In this document: positions 28,606 through 38,057 of the stretch, in pieces | How positions within the stretch are numbered: the stretch's first letter is position 1 | How the letters are laid out: each line of letters starts with the position of its first letter | NCBI RefSeq assembly: GCF_900143545.1 | Contig: NZ_FREV01000008.1 | Span: 85,373-149,372, forward strand | Direction: 5' to 3' | DNA from: Loktanella sp. Alg231-35 | GTDB lineage: Bacteria > Pseudomonadota > Alphaproteobacteria > Rhodobacterales > Rhodobacteraceae | Length of the DNA: 64,000 nucleotides | Program-made: the position numbers and the translations under genes | Notes under the pieces: model-generated | Databases searched by the model: none | Told to the model about the DNA's origin: nothing | What the model saw: only the letters and a program-made list of their open reading frames with translations

Positions 28606-28868
28606 GCTGAGACGTCCTTTGCCAATGAAGAACTGCTTATGTCATGGCTCACTGTATCGCGCTCCACGATCAACCATTGCCTGCAGCCCAGGACATGGTG
28701 CCAATATTCCTTGTGCGAGCCACGCGGGTTATCGCGAAAGAAAACAAAGTCCACCCAAGGCTTGGGGTCGGTCTCGTCCATCTTCGGGCGGCGCGCTGTC
28801 GCGTCTCCCAAATAGGTAAATTCTGTTTCGTCACGCAGCCCGCACACCGGGCAATTCAAACGGATCAT
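28602..28868 (-). CDS. soxD: Sarcosine oxidase delta subunit
   Basis: 88 residues from MIRLNCPVCGLRDETEF. The N-terminal CPVCG and later HHVLGCRQW supply the zinc ligands known for this subunit, and RDNPRGSHKEYWHH is a family hallmark. The start lies 10 bp after the soxB stop and its end overlaps soxA by 4 bp. Confidence 0.93.
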   Translation of the reverse strand: MIRLNCPVCGLRDETEFTYLGDATARRPKMDETDPKPWVDFVFFRDNPRGSHKEYWHHVLGCRQWLIVERDTVSHDISSSSLAKDVSA

Positions 28869-28878
28869 CTGTTTCCCT

Positions 28879-30135
28879 TTACTGCAGGTTCGCCTGCGGC
28901 CCATGGGCCTTTTCATCGATCTGGTAGCCCTGTTCGAACCGGGATAATGTGAATTCGGCGTTGTCTTTGTGGGGCTCGTCCTTGGCGATGGTCCAGGCGA
29001 AACACCATCCTCCTGCGGGCGTGGCCTTGAAGCCGCCGTAACACCAGCCGCCATTCAAATAGAGCCCTTCAACGGGCAGTTTCGCAATGATCGGCGATCC
29101 ATCCATCGTCATGTCCATGGCACCGGCCCAGTGCCGCAACAGGCGTTGACGCGAAATTGCAGGCACCAGGGATTTCGCGGCCGCCATTGTATGGTTCACA
29201 ATTGGTAACCCGCCACGCTGCGCATAGGAGTTGTAGCCGTCCAGGTCGCCGCCCAAAACCAGGCCGCCTTTATCGGATTGGCTGATGTAGAAATGCGCTG
29301 CGCCAAAGCTGACCACATTGTCGATAAATGGCTTGATAGGTTCGGTGACAAAGGCCTGCAGTGCATGAGTCTCAATCGGTAACCGAACCCCGGCTTTTTC
29401 TGCAAGCACGGTGGTATTTCCAGCAACAGCCAGCCCGACTTTGGGCGCCCGAATGTCCCCCTTGGTGGTTTGAACCCCGACAATGCGATCATTGTCCCAA
29501 AGATATCCGAGAACTTCGCATTGTTGAATGATATCAACGCCTAGACGATCAGCTGCACGGGCATACCCCCATGCCACAGCGTCATGTCGCGCTGTACCGG
29601 CGCGACCCTGATAGAGCGCACCTACTATGGGAAACCGGGCGTTCTCGGAATAGTCGAGATATGGCAGGCGCCGCTGCACTTCTGCCCTGTCGATCAACTC
29701 GCCATCGATCCCATGAGCTCGCATGATGTTGCCGCGCCGTCGCAACCCATCCATCTGTGCAGGAGAATGCCCAAGATGAAACTGACCTCGTTGTGACATC
29801 ATGACATTGAAATTCAGATCCTGGCTCAGGTTCTCCCACAACCGCATTGAGCGTTCATAAAACATCGTATTGCCGGGCAGCATATAATTGGACCTCACGA
29901 TGGTCGTATTCCTTCCGGTATTGCCACCGCCCAGCCAGCCACGCTCGATCACTGCAACATTGTGAATATCGTGCTCTTTGGCCAGATAATACGCCGTTGC
30001 CAAACCATGACCGCCACCGCCTACGATAATGACATCGTACTGAGGCTTCGCCACTGGGTCGCGCCATGCGCGTGGCCAACCCCGGTTTCCGCCGAGGGCG
30101 TTTTTGAAAATTGAGAAAGCTGAATAACGCGCCAT
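28879..30135 (-). CDS. soxB: Sarcosine oxidase beta subunit
   Basis: 418 residues from MARYSAFSIFKNALGG, the normal SoxB start; an upstream in-frame start at 30174 adds only 13 residues. FAD-binding motif DVIIVGGGGHGLATAYYLAKEH and GWLGGGNTGRNTTIVRSNYM match the flavoprotein subunit that carries noncovalent FAD and covalent FMN and oxidises sarcosine. First gene of soxBDAG-ldh, divergent from an RpiR-type regulator that may control it. Confidence 0.95.
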   Translation of the reverse strand: MARYSAFSIFKNALGGNRGWPRAWRDPVAKPQYDVIIVGGGGHGLATAYYLAKEHDIHNVAVIERGWLGGGNTGRNTTIVRSNYMLPGNTMFYERSMRLWENLSQDLNFNVMMSQRGQFHLGHSPAQMDGLRRRGNIMRAHGIDGELIDRAEVQRRLPYLDYSENARFPIVGALYQGRAGTARHDAVAWGYARAADRLGVDIIQQCEVLGYLWDNDRIVGVQTTKGDIRAPKVGLAVAGNTTVLAEKAGVRLPIETHALQAFVTEPIKPFIDNVVSFGAAHFYISQSDKGGLVLGGDLDGYNSYAQRGGLPIVNHTMAAAKSLVPAISRQRLLRHWAGAMDMTMDGSPIIAKLPVEGLYLNGGWCYGGFKATPAGGWCFAWTIAKDEPHKDNAEFTLSRFEQGYQIDEKAHGPQANLQ

Positions 30136-30275
30136 GTGGAAGAGTTCCCAAAGCTGGTATGCAAGATGGTCCAAACGCTATTATTATCAATTCAAAATAT
30201 CAAGTGCTATATTTGACGAGAGCTGCAAACTTTCCCAATGTAGCGAATGCTACAGAATCAACAGGACCCCCTCGA

Positions 30276-31130
30276 ATGACCGGAATAGTTGAGAAGCTCG
30301 CAGCAGAGCTCCCAAGCCTACCAAAAAAGCTGGAAGCCGCAGCAAAGTTCGCATTGGATAATCCCGACCAAATGGCCTTTGGATCTATGCGGGGTATCGC
30401 AAATCAGGTCGGAGTATCGTCTCCGACTATGTTGCGCCTGGCTCGGCATTTCGGTTATGACAGTTATGATGATTTCAAAGCGCTGTTTCAGGCGGAATTA
30501 GCCTCAAACAGTTTTGGTGCCCGGGCGGAAATTCTGATGGGGTCAGCCAAATCAGAGGGTGAAATTCCTCTGATCGCACAGCTTCGGACGGCAGCTCTCG
30601 AAAACATAAGCGCAGGTTTTCACCAAAATCCGGAGGAGACCCTGACTGGATTTGCCGAGAGCATACGAAGTTCTCGTACCACACATATCGTTGCAACAGG
30701 ATCGATGGCCTGGATCGCCGCTCATATGGAAAATACAGGTGGGATAGCCTTTCCTGGGTTGCGCGCAACACGACCAGGTTTCGCAAGCGCAATTGAAACT
30801 CTCGGCTCACTGGAAGAAAACGATGCGGTACTTGGCATTGCTGTCGCACCTTACGCAAAAACCGCTATTGAGGCTATTCAGTATGCCCGAGAGATTGGCG
30901 TAACGACACTTTCGATCACTGACAAACGTAGTTCCCCACTGGTGGGATTATCCGATTATTGCCTGATCCTTCCGACTGAAAGCCCTCATTATTACCCATC
31001 TATTGTGTCAATCTGCGCAATGGTTGAGACAGTGCTGGCATTGGCAGTTGCTAACAGCAGGGGTGGCGCGGTTAACCGTATCGAGAAGGTTGTGGGGTTG
31101 CGAAAAAGAAGCGGGTCATATGTTGAATAG
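30276..31130 (+). CDS. MurR/RpiR family transcriptional regulator
   Basis: 284 residues from the ATG at 30276; an upstream in-frame start would overlap soxB. The N-terminal HTH_6 domain (SMRGIANQVGVSSPTMLRLARHFGYDSYDDFKALFQAEL) is followed by an SIS sugar-isomerase-like sensor domain (TTHIVATGSMAWIAAHMEN...LSITDKRSSPLVGLSDY). It lies between the divergent sarcosine oxidase operon and the MmgE/PrpD-TRAP operon and could regulate either. Confidence 0.88.
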   Translation: MTGIVEKLAAELPSLPKKLEAAAKFALDNPDQMAFGSMRGIANQVGVSSPTMLRLARHFGYDSYDDFKALFQAELASNSFGARAEILMGSAKSEGEIPLIAQLRTAALENISAGFHQNPEETLTGFAESIRSSRTTHIVATGSMAWIAAHMENTGGIAFPGLRATRPGFASAIETLGSLEENDAVLGIAVAPYAKTAIEAIQYAREIGVTTLSITDKRSSPLVGLSDYCLILPTESPHYYPSIVSICAMVETVLALAVANSRGGAVNRIEKVVGLRKRSGSYVE

Positions 31131-31154
31131 GGCCAGAAAACAAAATAATAGTAT

Positions 31155-31182
31155 TTGACACATACCTAGAATAATTATAGCG
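31155..31182 (+). promoter_or_regulatory. Candidate promoter of the MmgE/PrpD-TRAP operon
   Basis: Perfect -35 TTGACA (31155-31160) and TATAGC (31177-31182) with a 16-bp spacer, about 35 bp before the GTG start. Confidence 0.5.
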
Positions 31183-31217
31183 TTTGCTCCATAACTACGC
31201 CGACTGGGAGGATTCGC

Positions 31218-32678
31218 GTGGCTGTGATCGAGCGATCAGACAAGCACCTTTTGGCCCAGAATCCCGCACATTTTGTAAAGATGACACTTGCGCGCCGGTT
31301 TGCACACTGGAGTGGCTCGCTTTGCCTAGAGGACGTACCCGATGGCGTCAGGATTTGCGCCCGTCGTGCAGCATTGGATACGTTAGGCGTAGCCGTGGCA
31401 GGTGCGGTTCATTCCAAAGTGAGGCTCCTTGGGCAGAGCATCGCCAAAATCCCAGGCAATTGCTTTGCTGCCACAGGACAACGCACTGACGCTATCGCGG
31501 CCGCCACGATCAACGGTATGGCGGCGCATCTGTGGGACTATGACGACAACAGTTACACTGGCATGATCCATGGATCGGCCATTATCCTGCCCGCGGTTCT
31601 AGCGGTTGCGCAGGAAACCGGGGCCAGTGATGACGACGCTTTGCTTGCGTTCATCATCGGCTCAGAGGTTGCGTATTGCCTTGGCGAGATATGCACCCAT
31701 AGCCATTTCATGCAAGGTTGGTGGGCAACTGGCTCATGTGCGTTGATTGGTGCTGTTGCCGGCATCAGCAGACTATATGCGTTGGACGCAGAGGAAACTG
31801 CAAATGCCTTGGGAATGGCCGCTGTAAATGCGGGAATTCAAAGGGCTATCGCTGGCACGGACACCAAACCCTATCTATGTGGGAACGTGGCTGCTCAGGC
31901 GATAACCCTGACACGCGCGGCGCAGGCTGGTCTGACCGGCCCTCAGGACGCTTTTGAGCAGGAAAACGGATTTTTTGCCCTGTTGAACAGGGCGATCTTG
32001 CTATCCGAGCACGCAGAGACCCTGGGTGTACGCTGGCGGCTCGAAACTCCGGGATTGTTGTTCAAGACCAGTCCGGTCTGCTCGGCGGTGCATGCCATCA
32101 TCGAAGAAACCGCTAAGTTACTGGAAGAGGGCGGAAAAACCGCAGATGACATCGAGACCGCCGTGGCCGAAGTGCCGGAACTCGTGCGGGCAAGCCTGGT
32201 ATTCGGCGTTCCCGAAAGCGCCCAGCAAGCACAGTTTTCACTTCCCTACTGCTTTGCCTGCGCGGCCCTGCACGGAAGTGTCCGCCTTCAGGATCTCAGC
32301 CTCGCGGAACTGAACAACCGAAAGAAGCAGGACCTCATGCAACGCGTGACAACTCGCAACGCTGATGACCTGTCAACACCCCCAGAAAGCGTCGATTTCC
32401 CGGAAAGTGTGCGCCTCACGATCACGTTCAAAGACGGACAGACGATCACGGGCTTTTGCGGCGAGGCATTCGGCATGCCGAACCGCCCTTTGGCAAATCA
32501 CGATTTGCAAAACAAATTCAATGATTGCCTTGCCTTCGCGGGCAAAACCCAAATTGCACCGGATCTGAATGAATTCAGCCTCGTCGGGCTGGCTGATCAG
32601 ATCTTTTTCTCACTCGGTTCCAACCACAAAAACTCAACCCAACAAGGAGACCCAAATGAAACTGCTGAGCAAACTTAA
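31218..32678 (+). CDS. MmgE/PrpD family protein
   Basis: 486 residues, GTG start with GGGAGG 7 bp upstream. The family pattern is clear: RAALDTLGVAVAGA, AAATINGMAAHLWDYDDN (active-site region), HGSAIILPAVLA, then TKPYLCGNVAAQAITLTRAAQAGLTGP. Members include 2-methylcitrate dehydratase, cis-aconitate decarboxylase and racemase/isomerase-like enzymes. The following TRAP genes suggest it acts on an imported carboxylic acid. Its last 23 bp overlap the next gene. Confidence 0.85.
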   Translation: MAVIERSDKHLLAQNPAHFVKMTLARRFAHWSGSLCLEDVPDGVRICARRAALDTLGVAVAGAVHSKVRLLGQSIAKIPGNCFAATGQRTDAIAAATINGMAAHLWDYDDNSYTGMIHGSAIILPAVLAVAQETGASDDDALLAFIIGSEVAYCLGEICTHSHFMQGWWATGSCALIGAVAGISRLYALDAEETANALGMAAVNAGIQRAIAGTDTKPYLCGNVAAQAITLTRAAQAGLTGPQDAFEQENGFFALLNRAILLSEHAETLGVRWRLETPGLLFKTSPVCSAVHAIIEETAKLLEEGGKTADDIETAVAEVPELVRASLVFGVPESAQQAQFSLPYCFACAALHGSVRLQDLSLAELNNRKKQDLMQRVTTRNADDLSTPPESVDFPESVRLTITFKDGQTITGFCGEAFGMPNRPLANHDLQNKFNDCLAFAGKTQIAPDLNEFSLVGLADQIFFSLGSNHKNSTQQGDPNETAEQT

Positions 32679-33654
32679 GATGGCCACTTCCGTGGCGGTG
32701 CTTGCTGCCGGTGTTGGCGCAGGAGCGGTCAACGCCGAAGAGCTGATCCGGCTGTCCACTTACGTGAACGAAGTCGATATTCGCCATGACGGTTTTCAGC
32801 ATCTGGCTGATCTCATTGCTGAAAAGACCGAAGGCCGGGTCAAGATGGAGATCTTTCCGTCTGCCACACTGAACGGCTGGAGTGAAGGCATCGATGCGGT
32901 ACTTGGCGGCGTCGCGGATGTCAGTCACATTTCTTATGACGATCGCCTGCCTTGCTATCGCGCGGGTGCTTTCTATCCCGCATCGGTCAGCCTGGAAAAC
33001 CAGATCGAGCTGGATGCCGCGATGACAGAAATCCTGGCGGCCGAAGCGGCCGAGGCCGGGCTGATCAACATCTTCTCCTCCAACTATTCGTTTGATCAGG
33101 AATGGTGGTTCGAAGAACCGAACGTGGACCTAAGCAACCTGAACGGTCTTCAGATCAGGTCCATTGGACCGCTGGTCAGCCATATGATCGAGGCCTGGGG
33201 CGGCAGCCCGGTTTTCGTGTCACCCAAGGAGGTTTTTCAATCGGCCGAACGCGGCGTCGTGGATGGCATCAACATGGGCGTGGCAACCTATAGTTCCTGG
33301 AAGCTGTGGACGGTTCAACCGCACATGATCAACGCCAATTTGTTCTACGGCAATGTGATGTATATGATGAACAAGTCCAAATTTGACGGGTTGAGCCCCG
33401 AAGACCAGCAAGCGATTCTGGATGCTGGCCGGGAAACCGAAGCCTGGCTGAAGCCGCAATACGAAGCCTGGGTGAACGAATCTGTTGGCAATGCGGTGAT
33501 GAACGGGGGCGGTTCGGCCCGCTCGTTGAGCGCCGAAGAAAGCGCTGCACTTTTGGCCTCGGTCCAACCTTTCTGGGACGAAGAGCTGAACAACACTTGT
33601 GGTGTCGAGACGGCCGACAAAATCCGTGCTTTGCTTGCTGAACACGCGAACTAA
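32656..33654 (+). CDS. TRAP transporter substrate-binding protein (DctP type)
   Basis: 332 residues from the ATG at 32656, chosen for the AAGGAG site at 32643-32648 and the signal peptide MKLLSKLKMATSVAVLAAG...AVNA. The mature receptor has LADLIAEKTEGRVKMEIFPSATLNG and LQIRSIGPLVSHMIEAWGGSPV; the Arg in the latter is the usual carboxylate-binding residue. A periplasmic ligand receptor, different in sequence from the one at 18748. Confidence 0.9.
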   Translation: MKLLSKLKMATSVAVLAAGVGAGAVNAEELIRLSTYVNEVDIRHDGFQHLADLIAEKTEGRVKMEIFPSATLNGWSEGIDAVLGGVADVSHISYDDRLPCYRAGAFYPASVSLENQIELDAAMTEILAAEAAEAGLINIFSSNYSFDQEWWFEEPNVDLSNLNGLQIRSIGPLVSHMIEAWGGSPVFVSPKEVFQSAERGVVDGINMGVATYSSWKLWTVQPHMINANLFYGNVMYMMNKSKFDGLSPEDQQAILDAGRETEAWLKPQYEAWVNESVGNAVMNGGGSARSLSAEESAALLASVQPFWDEELNNTCGVETADKIRALLAEHAN

Positions 33655-33670
33655 GCGAAATGTGAGCACA

Positions 33671-33698
33671 CGCCGGCCTGTTTCGCTACGGGTCGGCG
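33671..33698 (+). terminator. Intercistronic hairpin after the second dctP-type gene
   Basis: Arms CGCCGGCCTGT and ACGGGTCGGCG pair over 11 positions if two mismatches are read as G-U or bulge. No T-tract follows, so it is more likely an mRNA-stabilising or attenuating hairpin than a full terminator. Confidence 0.35.
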
Positions 33699-33759
33699 AG
33701 TTGCAGAAAACCTTCACGGATTGATTTGGGGGCTTCTGCTACAGGGCGAAGGAGAATTC

Positions 33760-34275
33760 ATGGAACCGAAACACTCAAAGGCCGATCCGATTGAGAAGTT
33801 GGGCCCAATGTTAGCTGCCGTGGGGGCCGTCATTGTGGTGATCCAAACCGTTTGGGTCTCCTACGGTGTGGTCATGCGCTACGTATTCAACAAACCAGAC
33901 CAGATCGTTACGGAGGCGACGGCCCTGATGTTGGTTCCCTGCGCCTTTCTCGGGCTGGCCTATGCCATGCAACAGGATGCTTTGCCCAAAGTCACAATGA
34001 TCGTTGACCAGTTTCCAAGAAAAGCCAAACGTGTTCTGGGCCTTCTGAACCAATTGATCATGCTTCTGGTCGGGGGGTTCTTTGCCTATTCTGCGGTATC
34101 AGCATTTTTTCGAGCAAATAAGTCCGGCGCCGCATCCGAAGTGCTTAGTTGGCCTCGCGCCTGGTTCTGGGCGCCGACAGCCCTTGCCTTGATCGTCTTT
34201 TGCATCGTTTTGGCTGGAAAAATCTGGATCACTTTCAGCGGAAAATCCGACCCTCACTCACATCAGGAACGTTAA
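33760..34275 (+). CDS. TRAP transporter small permease (DctQ type)
   Basis: 171 residues from the ATG at 33760, with GGAG 8 bp upstream; the TTG at 33721 is less likely. Four hydrophobic helices and GVVMRYVFNKPDQIVTEATALMLVPCAFLGLAYAMQQD fit DctQ. Pairs with the large permease starting 2 bp downstream. Confidence 0.88.
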   Translation: MEPKHSKADPIEKLGPMLAAVGAVIVVIQTVWVSYGVVMRYVFNKPDQIVTEATALMLVPCAFLGLAYAMQQDALPKVTMIVDQFPRKAKRVLGLLNQLIMLLVGGFFAYSAVSAFFRANKSGAASEVLSWPRAWFWAPTALALIVFCIVLAGKIWITFSGKSDPHSHQER

Positions 34276-34276
34276 C

Positions 34277-35578
34277 ATGGAATGGTATCACGTTGGTGGC
34301 GGCCTGCTGGCATTGCTCATGATTTTTATTTCTTTGGGGCTGCCTTTGCCCTTTGCTCTTGCGGCTGCGTCATTGCCATTTCTGTGGTTAATCCAGGACT
34401 TCAGCACGTCTCTTATCAGCACTGAACTGAAGATCTGGGGCGTATGGGTGGATTACATATTGCTGGCCGTGCCGTTGTTTGTCTTTCTTGGGGAATTGAT
34501 TGCCAGGTCAACCATTGGTCCCAACCTTTACCGTTTCATGCATCAAGGCGTGCCCCTGCGCGGATCGGCGGCATATGGCAGTATCGGCGCCTGTGCCGGA
34601 TTTGGAGCTGTTTGCGGCTCCAGCATGGTGGGATCCCTGACAATCGGAGGGGTGGCACTGCCGGAGATGCTCAAACTTGGCTACGGCAAACGCCTGTCCG
34701 CCGGCGTACTGGCTGCGGGCGGTACATTGAGCGTTCTTATCCCTCCAAGTCTGATCCTCCTGTTCTATGGCATTGTTGTGGATGTCTCGATCGGTGATTT
34801 GTTTATTGCGGGTATCCTGCCGGGTCTGGCGCTAACAACAATGTTTGTCATTGTTGTTGTGATCTGGGGCATAGCCAGCCCGGACTCAATTCCGAAAGTT
34901 GACAAAGCGCTGCGCATGCCCTTGTTTGAAATTCTGGCCGCAGTGCTTCCGGTGCTGGTCATCGGGCTGGTGATCACGGTGTCGATTTATGCAGGAATTG
35001 CGACCCCGACCGAAGCCGCTGCAATTGCTGCCTTTCTGACATTTGTCATCGCTGTCACCATCGGCGGGCTGCGGTGGGAAGGGCTAAAAGGCGCTTTGAT
35101 GGCGACCATGCGGACCATGGGATATCTTGGCCTGTTGCTTTCTGCAGGTACGCTTTTTGGTTTTGTCCTGACCTATCACCGGGTTCCGCAACAATTCACC
35201 GAAGCGTTCCTGATGCTGGAACTGGCACCCTATATGGTTCTGGCGATGGTGATCGCGTTTTACCTGATCGTCGGGATGTTCCTGGAACCGGTATCCATCA
35301 CATTTATCACGTTGCCCACGCTGTTCCCCCTGATCGACTCTGTCGGCTATGACCTGATCTGGTTTGGGATCATCTACACGATTACGATGGAGATCGCTGT
35401 TCTCACACCACCGGTGGGGCTGAATTTATACGTCATACAGGGCCTTGCGCCGAAAGAAGTGGACCTCAAAGATGTGATCCTTGGGGCACTTCCGTTCATC
35501 GCCGCACTGGCCGTTCTGATCGGCCTGCTTTTGGCCTTCCCGCAGATCGCGCTCTATCTTCCCGGACTTGCGAGTTGA
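34277..35578 (+). CDS. TRAP transporter large permease (DctM type)
   Basis: 433 residues, strongly hydrophobic with the DctM landmarks VPLFVFLGELIARS, CGSSMVGSLTIGGVALPEM and IPPSLILLFYGIVVDVSIGDLF. Inner-membrane channel subunit of the second TRAP system. Confidence 0.92.
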   Translation: MEWYHVGGGLLALLMIFISLGLPLPFALAAASLPFLWLIQDFSTSLISTELKIWGVWVDYILLAVPLFVFLGELIARSTIGPNLYRFMHQGVPLRGSAAYGSIGACAGFGAVCGSSMVGSLTIGGVALPEMLKLGYGKRLSAGVLAAGGTLSVLIPPSLILLFYGIVVDVSIGDLFIAGILPGLALTTMFVIVVVIWGIASPDSIPKVDKALRMPLFEILAAVLPVLVIGLVITVSIYAGIATPTEAAAIAAFLTFVIAVTIGGLRWEGLKGALMATMRTMGYLGLLLSAGTLFGFVLTYHRVPQQFTEAFLMLELAPYMVLAMVIAFYLIVGMFLEPVSITFITLPTLFPLIDSVGYDLIWFGIIYTITMEIAVLTPPVGLNLYVIQGLAPKEVDLKDVILGALPFIAALAVLIGLLLAFPQIALYLPGLAS

Positions 35579-36342
35579 GTGAACATCGGATGTTGAACTA
35601 TCACCGCAACGGAACCGGCCAGGCACTGGTCATGCAGCATGGCTTTTATGGTGGCGGCGGGTACTTCGCGCATCAGGCGGCAGCGCTTGGTCATATGTAT
35701 GATGTCATCGCGCCTGATTTGCCGGGATTTGCCGGAAGCAACGCTGTGGATGCGGTTTCGACAATAGAAGCACTTTCAATCGCACAGGTCGGATTGCTGG
35801 ATGAGTTGGGCATCGACAAGTTCCACCTGCTTGGGCATTCGATGGGCGGGATGGTCGCACTTCAAACCGCATTGGACCATCCCGACCGGGTACAGAAACT
35901 GGTCCTGTATGCCACCAACAGCTCGGGCAATTTGCAAGGTCGGTTCGAGACCTTCGATGAAACCAAGGCCCGTGTCCGTGCCGAGGGCGTCGATGCGGTT
36001 GCCCGGAAAGTCACAGCGACTTGGTTTGCCGAGTATGAGCGCGCACCGATGTTCCAGTTCTGCCTGTCTGCTGGTGCGGGCGCAGCACGCGCCGCCATCG
36101 AGGGGGCGTTGGAGGCATTCCAGAAATGGGATGTCAGCCATCGGTTACACGAATTGCAGATGCCGGTGCTGGTGATCAGCGGCGACAAAGACCGATCTTA
36201 TTCAGTTGATGGGCTTGTTCAGCTGACCAAAGGGATCGAAAACGCCGAACTGTGCCTTTTGCCCGGCGGGGCACATTGCGTCCATCTTGAACAATCCGAT
36301 GTCTTCAATTCTGTCCTTGCTCGGTTCTTTTCCAAGCGCTGA
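35575..36342 (+). CDS. Alpha/beta hydrolase
   Basis: 255 residues if the TTG that overlaps the upstream TGA is used, 250 from the ATG at 35590. Nucleophile elbow GHSMGG, an oxyanion HGFYGGGG segment, and a C-terminal GGAHCVHLEQSD that supplies the catalytic His. Cotranscribed with the TRAP permease, so it may hydrolyse an ester or C-C bond in the imported compound. Substrate unknown. Confidence 0.85.
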   Translation: MSEHRMLNYHRNGTGQALVMQHGFYGGGGYFAHQAAALGHMYDVIAPDLPGFAGSNAVDAVSTIEALSIAQVGLLDELGIDKFHLLGHSMGGMVALQTALDHPDRVQKLVLYATNSSGNLQGRFETFDETKARVRAEGVDAVARKVTATWFAEYERAPMFQFCLSAGAGAARAAIEGALEAFQKWDVSHRLHELQMPVLVISGDKDRSYSVDGLVQLTKGIENAELCLLPGGAHCVHLEQSDVFNSVLARFFSKR

Positions 36343-36414
36343 CCATTTCTCATCCATCCCTACATCTCGGCCACATTGGCTCTTCCTGTCAGATCTCCCG
36401 AAAGGATCTCTTCA

Positions 36415-37431
36415 ATGCACCTTGCTCGTTTCCCCCGCCGCTTTCTTGCCCACCTTCCCACGCCGCTGGAACGGATGGACCGCCTCAGCAAAGAATTGAA
36501 TGGCCCGGAAATCTGGATCAAGCGCGACGATTGTACCGGCCTTTCCACCGGCGGCAATAAAACCCGAAAACTGGAATTCCTGATGGCCGAGGCCGAACTT
36601 CAGGGTGCCGATATGGTGATGACCCAAGGCGCAACGCAGTCAAACCATGCGCGCCAGACTGCGGCCTTTGCCGCCAAACTAGGCATGGAGTGCCATATCC
36701 TTTTGGAAGATCGTACCGGATCAAACAACGCGAACTACAACAACAACGGCAACGTCCTGCTTGACCATCTGCACGGCGCCACCACGGAAAAGCGCCCCGG
36801 TGGCCTAGATATGAACGCCGAGATGGAAGCCGCCGCCGACAAGCTGCGCGCAGATGGCAAAAAGGTCTATACCATTCCCGGTGGTGGCTCGAACCCCACG
36901 GGCGCTCTTGGATACGTGAACTGTGCTTTTGAAATGCTGTCACAAGTGAACGACAACAATACCAGAATTGACCACATTGTTCACGCCACCGGCAGCGCAG
37001 GCACACAAGCGGGCCTGATCGTCGGCCTGAAGGCGATGAATGCACAAATCCCTCTCTTGGGTATTGGCGTTCGGGCACCAAAACCGATGCAGGAAGAAAA
37101 CGTTTACAACCTCGCCTGTGCAACCGCTGAAAAGCTTGGCTGCGCAGGGGTTGTGCAGCGCGAAGACGTCGTTGCAAACACAGACTATGTTGGTGAAGGC
37201 TACGGTATTCCCACCGAAAGCGGCATCGAAGCCATCCAGATGTTTGCCGAACTGGAATCGATCCTGCTTGACCCCGTTTACTCTGCCAAAGGGGCGGCCG
37301 GTTTCATTGACCTGATCCGCAAAGGACATTTCAAGAAAGGCGAACGTGTCGTCTTCCTGCACACAGGCGGGTCTGCGGCCCTGTTTGGCTATGATACTGC
37401 GTTCGACTTCACCGGTCGCTGGGTTGGCTAA
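36415..37431 (+). CDS. cuyA: L-cysteate sulfo-lyase (PLP-dependent)
   Basis: 338 residues from [20 protein letters not shown], preceded by AAGGAT. It belongs to the D-cysteine desulfhydrase/ACC deaminase family: [23 protein letters not shown] contains the PLP Lys (K49), followed by [24 protein letters not shown] and a C-terminal [11 protein letters not shown]. From memory the sequence is very close to CuyA of Ruegeria (Silicibacter) pomeroyi, which splits L-cysteate into pyruvate, ammonia and sulfite. D-cysteine desulfhydrase is the alternative. The next gene is a remnant of a UPF0324 membrane protein, the family I recall as the proposed exporter in this pathway. Confidence 0.82.
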   Translation: MHLARFPRRFLAHLPTPLERMDRLSKELNGPEIWIKRDDCTGLSTGGNKTRKLEFLMAEAELQGADMVMTQGATQSNHARQTAAFAAKLGMECHILLEDRTGSNNANYNNNGNVLLDHLHGATTEKRPGGLDMNAEMEAAADKLRADGKKVYTIPGGGSNPTGALGYVNCAFEMLSQVNDNNTRIDHIVHATGSAGTQAGLIVGLKAMNAQIPLLGIGVRAPKPMQEENVYNLACATAEKLGCAGVVQREDVVANTDYVGEGYGIPTESGIEAIQMFAELESILLDPVYSAKGAAGFIDLIRKGHFKKGERVVFLHTGGSAALFGYDTAFDFTGRWVG

Positions 37432-37514
37432 CGCCAGATCTTGAATACTGGCGCGCTTGGGCTTGCTCCAGGCGCCTTCCGCCTTCTGCAAATTTCACTG
37501 CTCAGGTGCGAACA

Positions 37515-38033
37515 ATGATATCGCAGATCAAATCCCTATGGGACACCCATTTTGGCGGCGCGCTGTTGGTGTGCGTGATTGCCGCCGCCGCAACCATTTT
37601 GTCCGAGCATTACGGCGCGCCTGCGATGCTATTTGCCCTGCTGATCGGGATGGCATTCCACTTTCTTTACGACGATCAAAAATTCACGCCGGGATTGGAG
37701 TTCTCGGCCAAAACCCTGCTCCGGCTGGGCGTTGGTCTGCTGGGGCTGCGCCTGAGCATCGGTGATGTAGAGAATTGGGGTCTTGTGGCTGTCGCCGCAG
37801 TAGGCGGATTTGTCATGGCGACACTCGCCCGCGGAGCGGTCCTGTCTTTCATGTTTGGGCGTCGGTTGGCTTTCGGACTTTTGGCCGGGGGCGATAGCCA
37901 TTTGCGGGGCATCCGCAGCTCCGGCCATTGCTTCGGTTCTGCCAGCACGCGGTGATCGGGAGCAGGACACGCTCTTCGTGGTCATCGGTGTTACCGCGCT
38001 TTCGACAATCGCGATGGTTGCTTATTTGCAGCA
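37515..38033 (+). pseudogene. Broken UPF0324/YeiH-type exporter gene (cuyZ-like)
   Basis: Starts at the ATG at 37515 with AGGTG upstream, in the expected place after cuyA. The first 125 or so codons (ILSEHYGAPAMLFALLIGMAFHFL, AKTLLRLGVGLLGLRLS) match the YeiH/UPF0324 family. Near 37890 the frame is lost: the family continuation AIAICGASAAPAIASVLPARG, then TLFVVIGVTALSTIAMVAYL, is read in the next frame, consistent with two missing bases (or one extra). Similarity stops at about 38033, where unrelated DNA begins, so about half of the usual 340 residues are gone. Sulfite or sulfate export by this copy is very unlikely. Confidence 0.8.
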
Positions 38034-38057
38034 TAGATATCAGTCGTACCAACTTGC

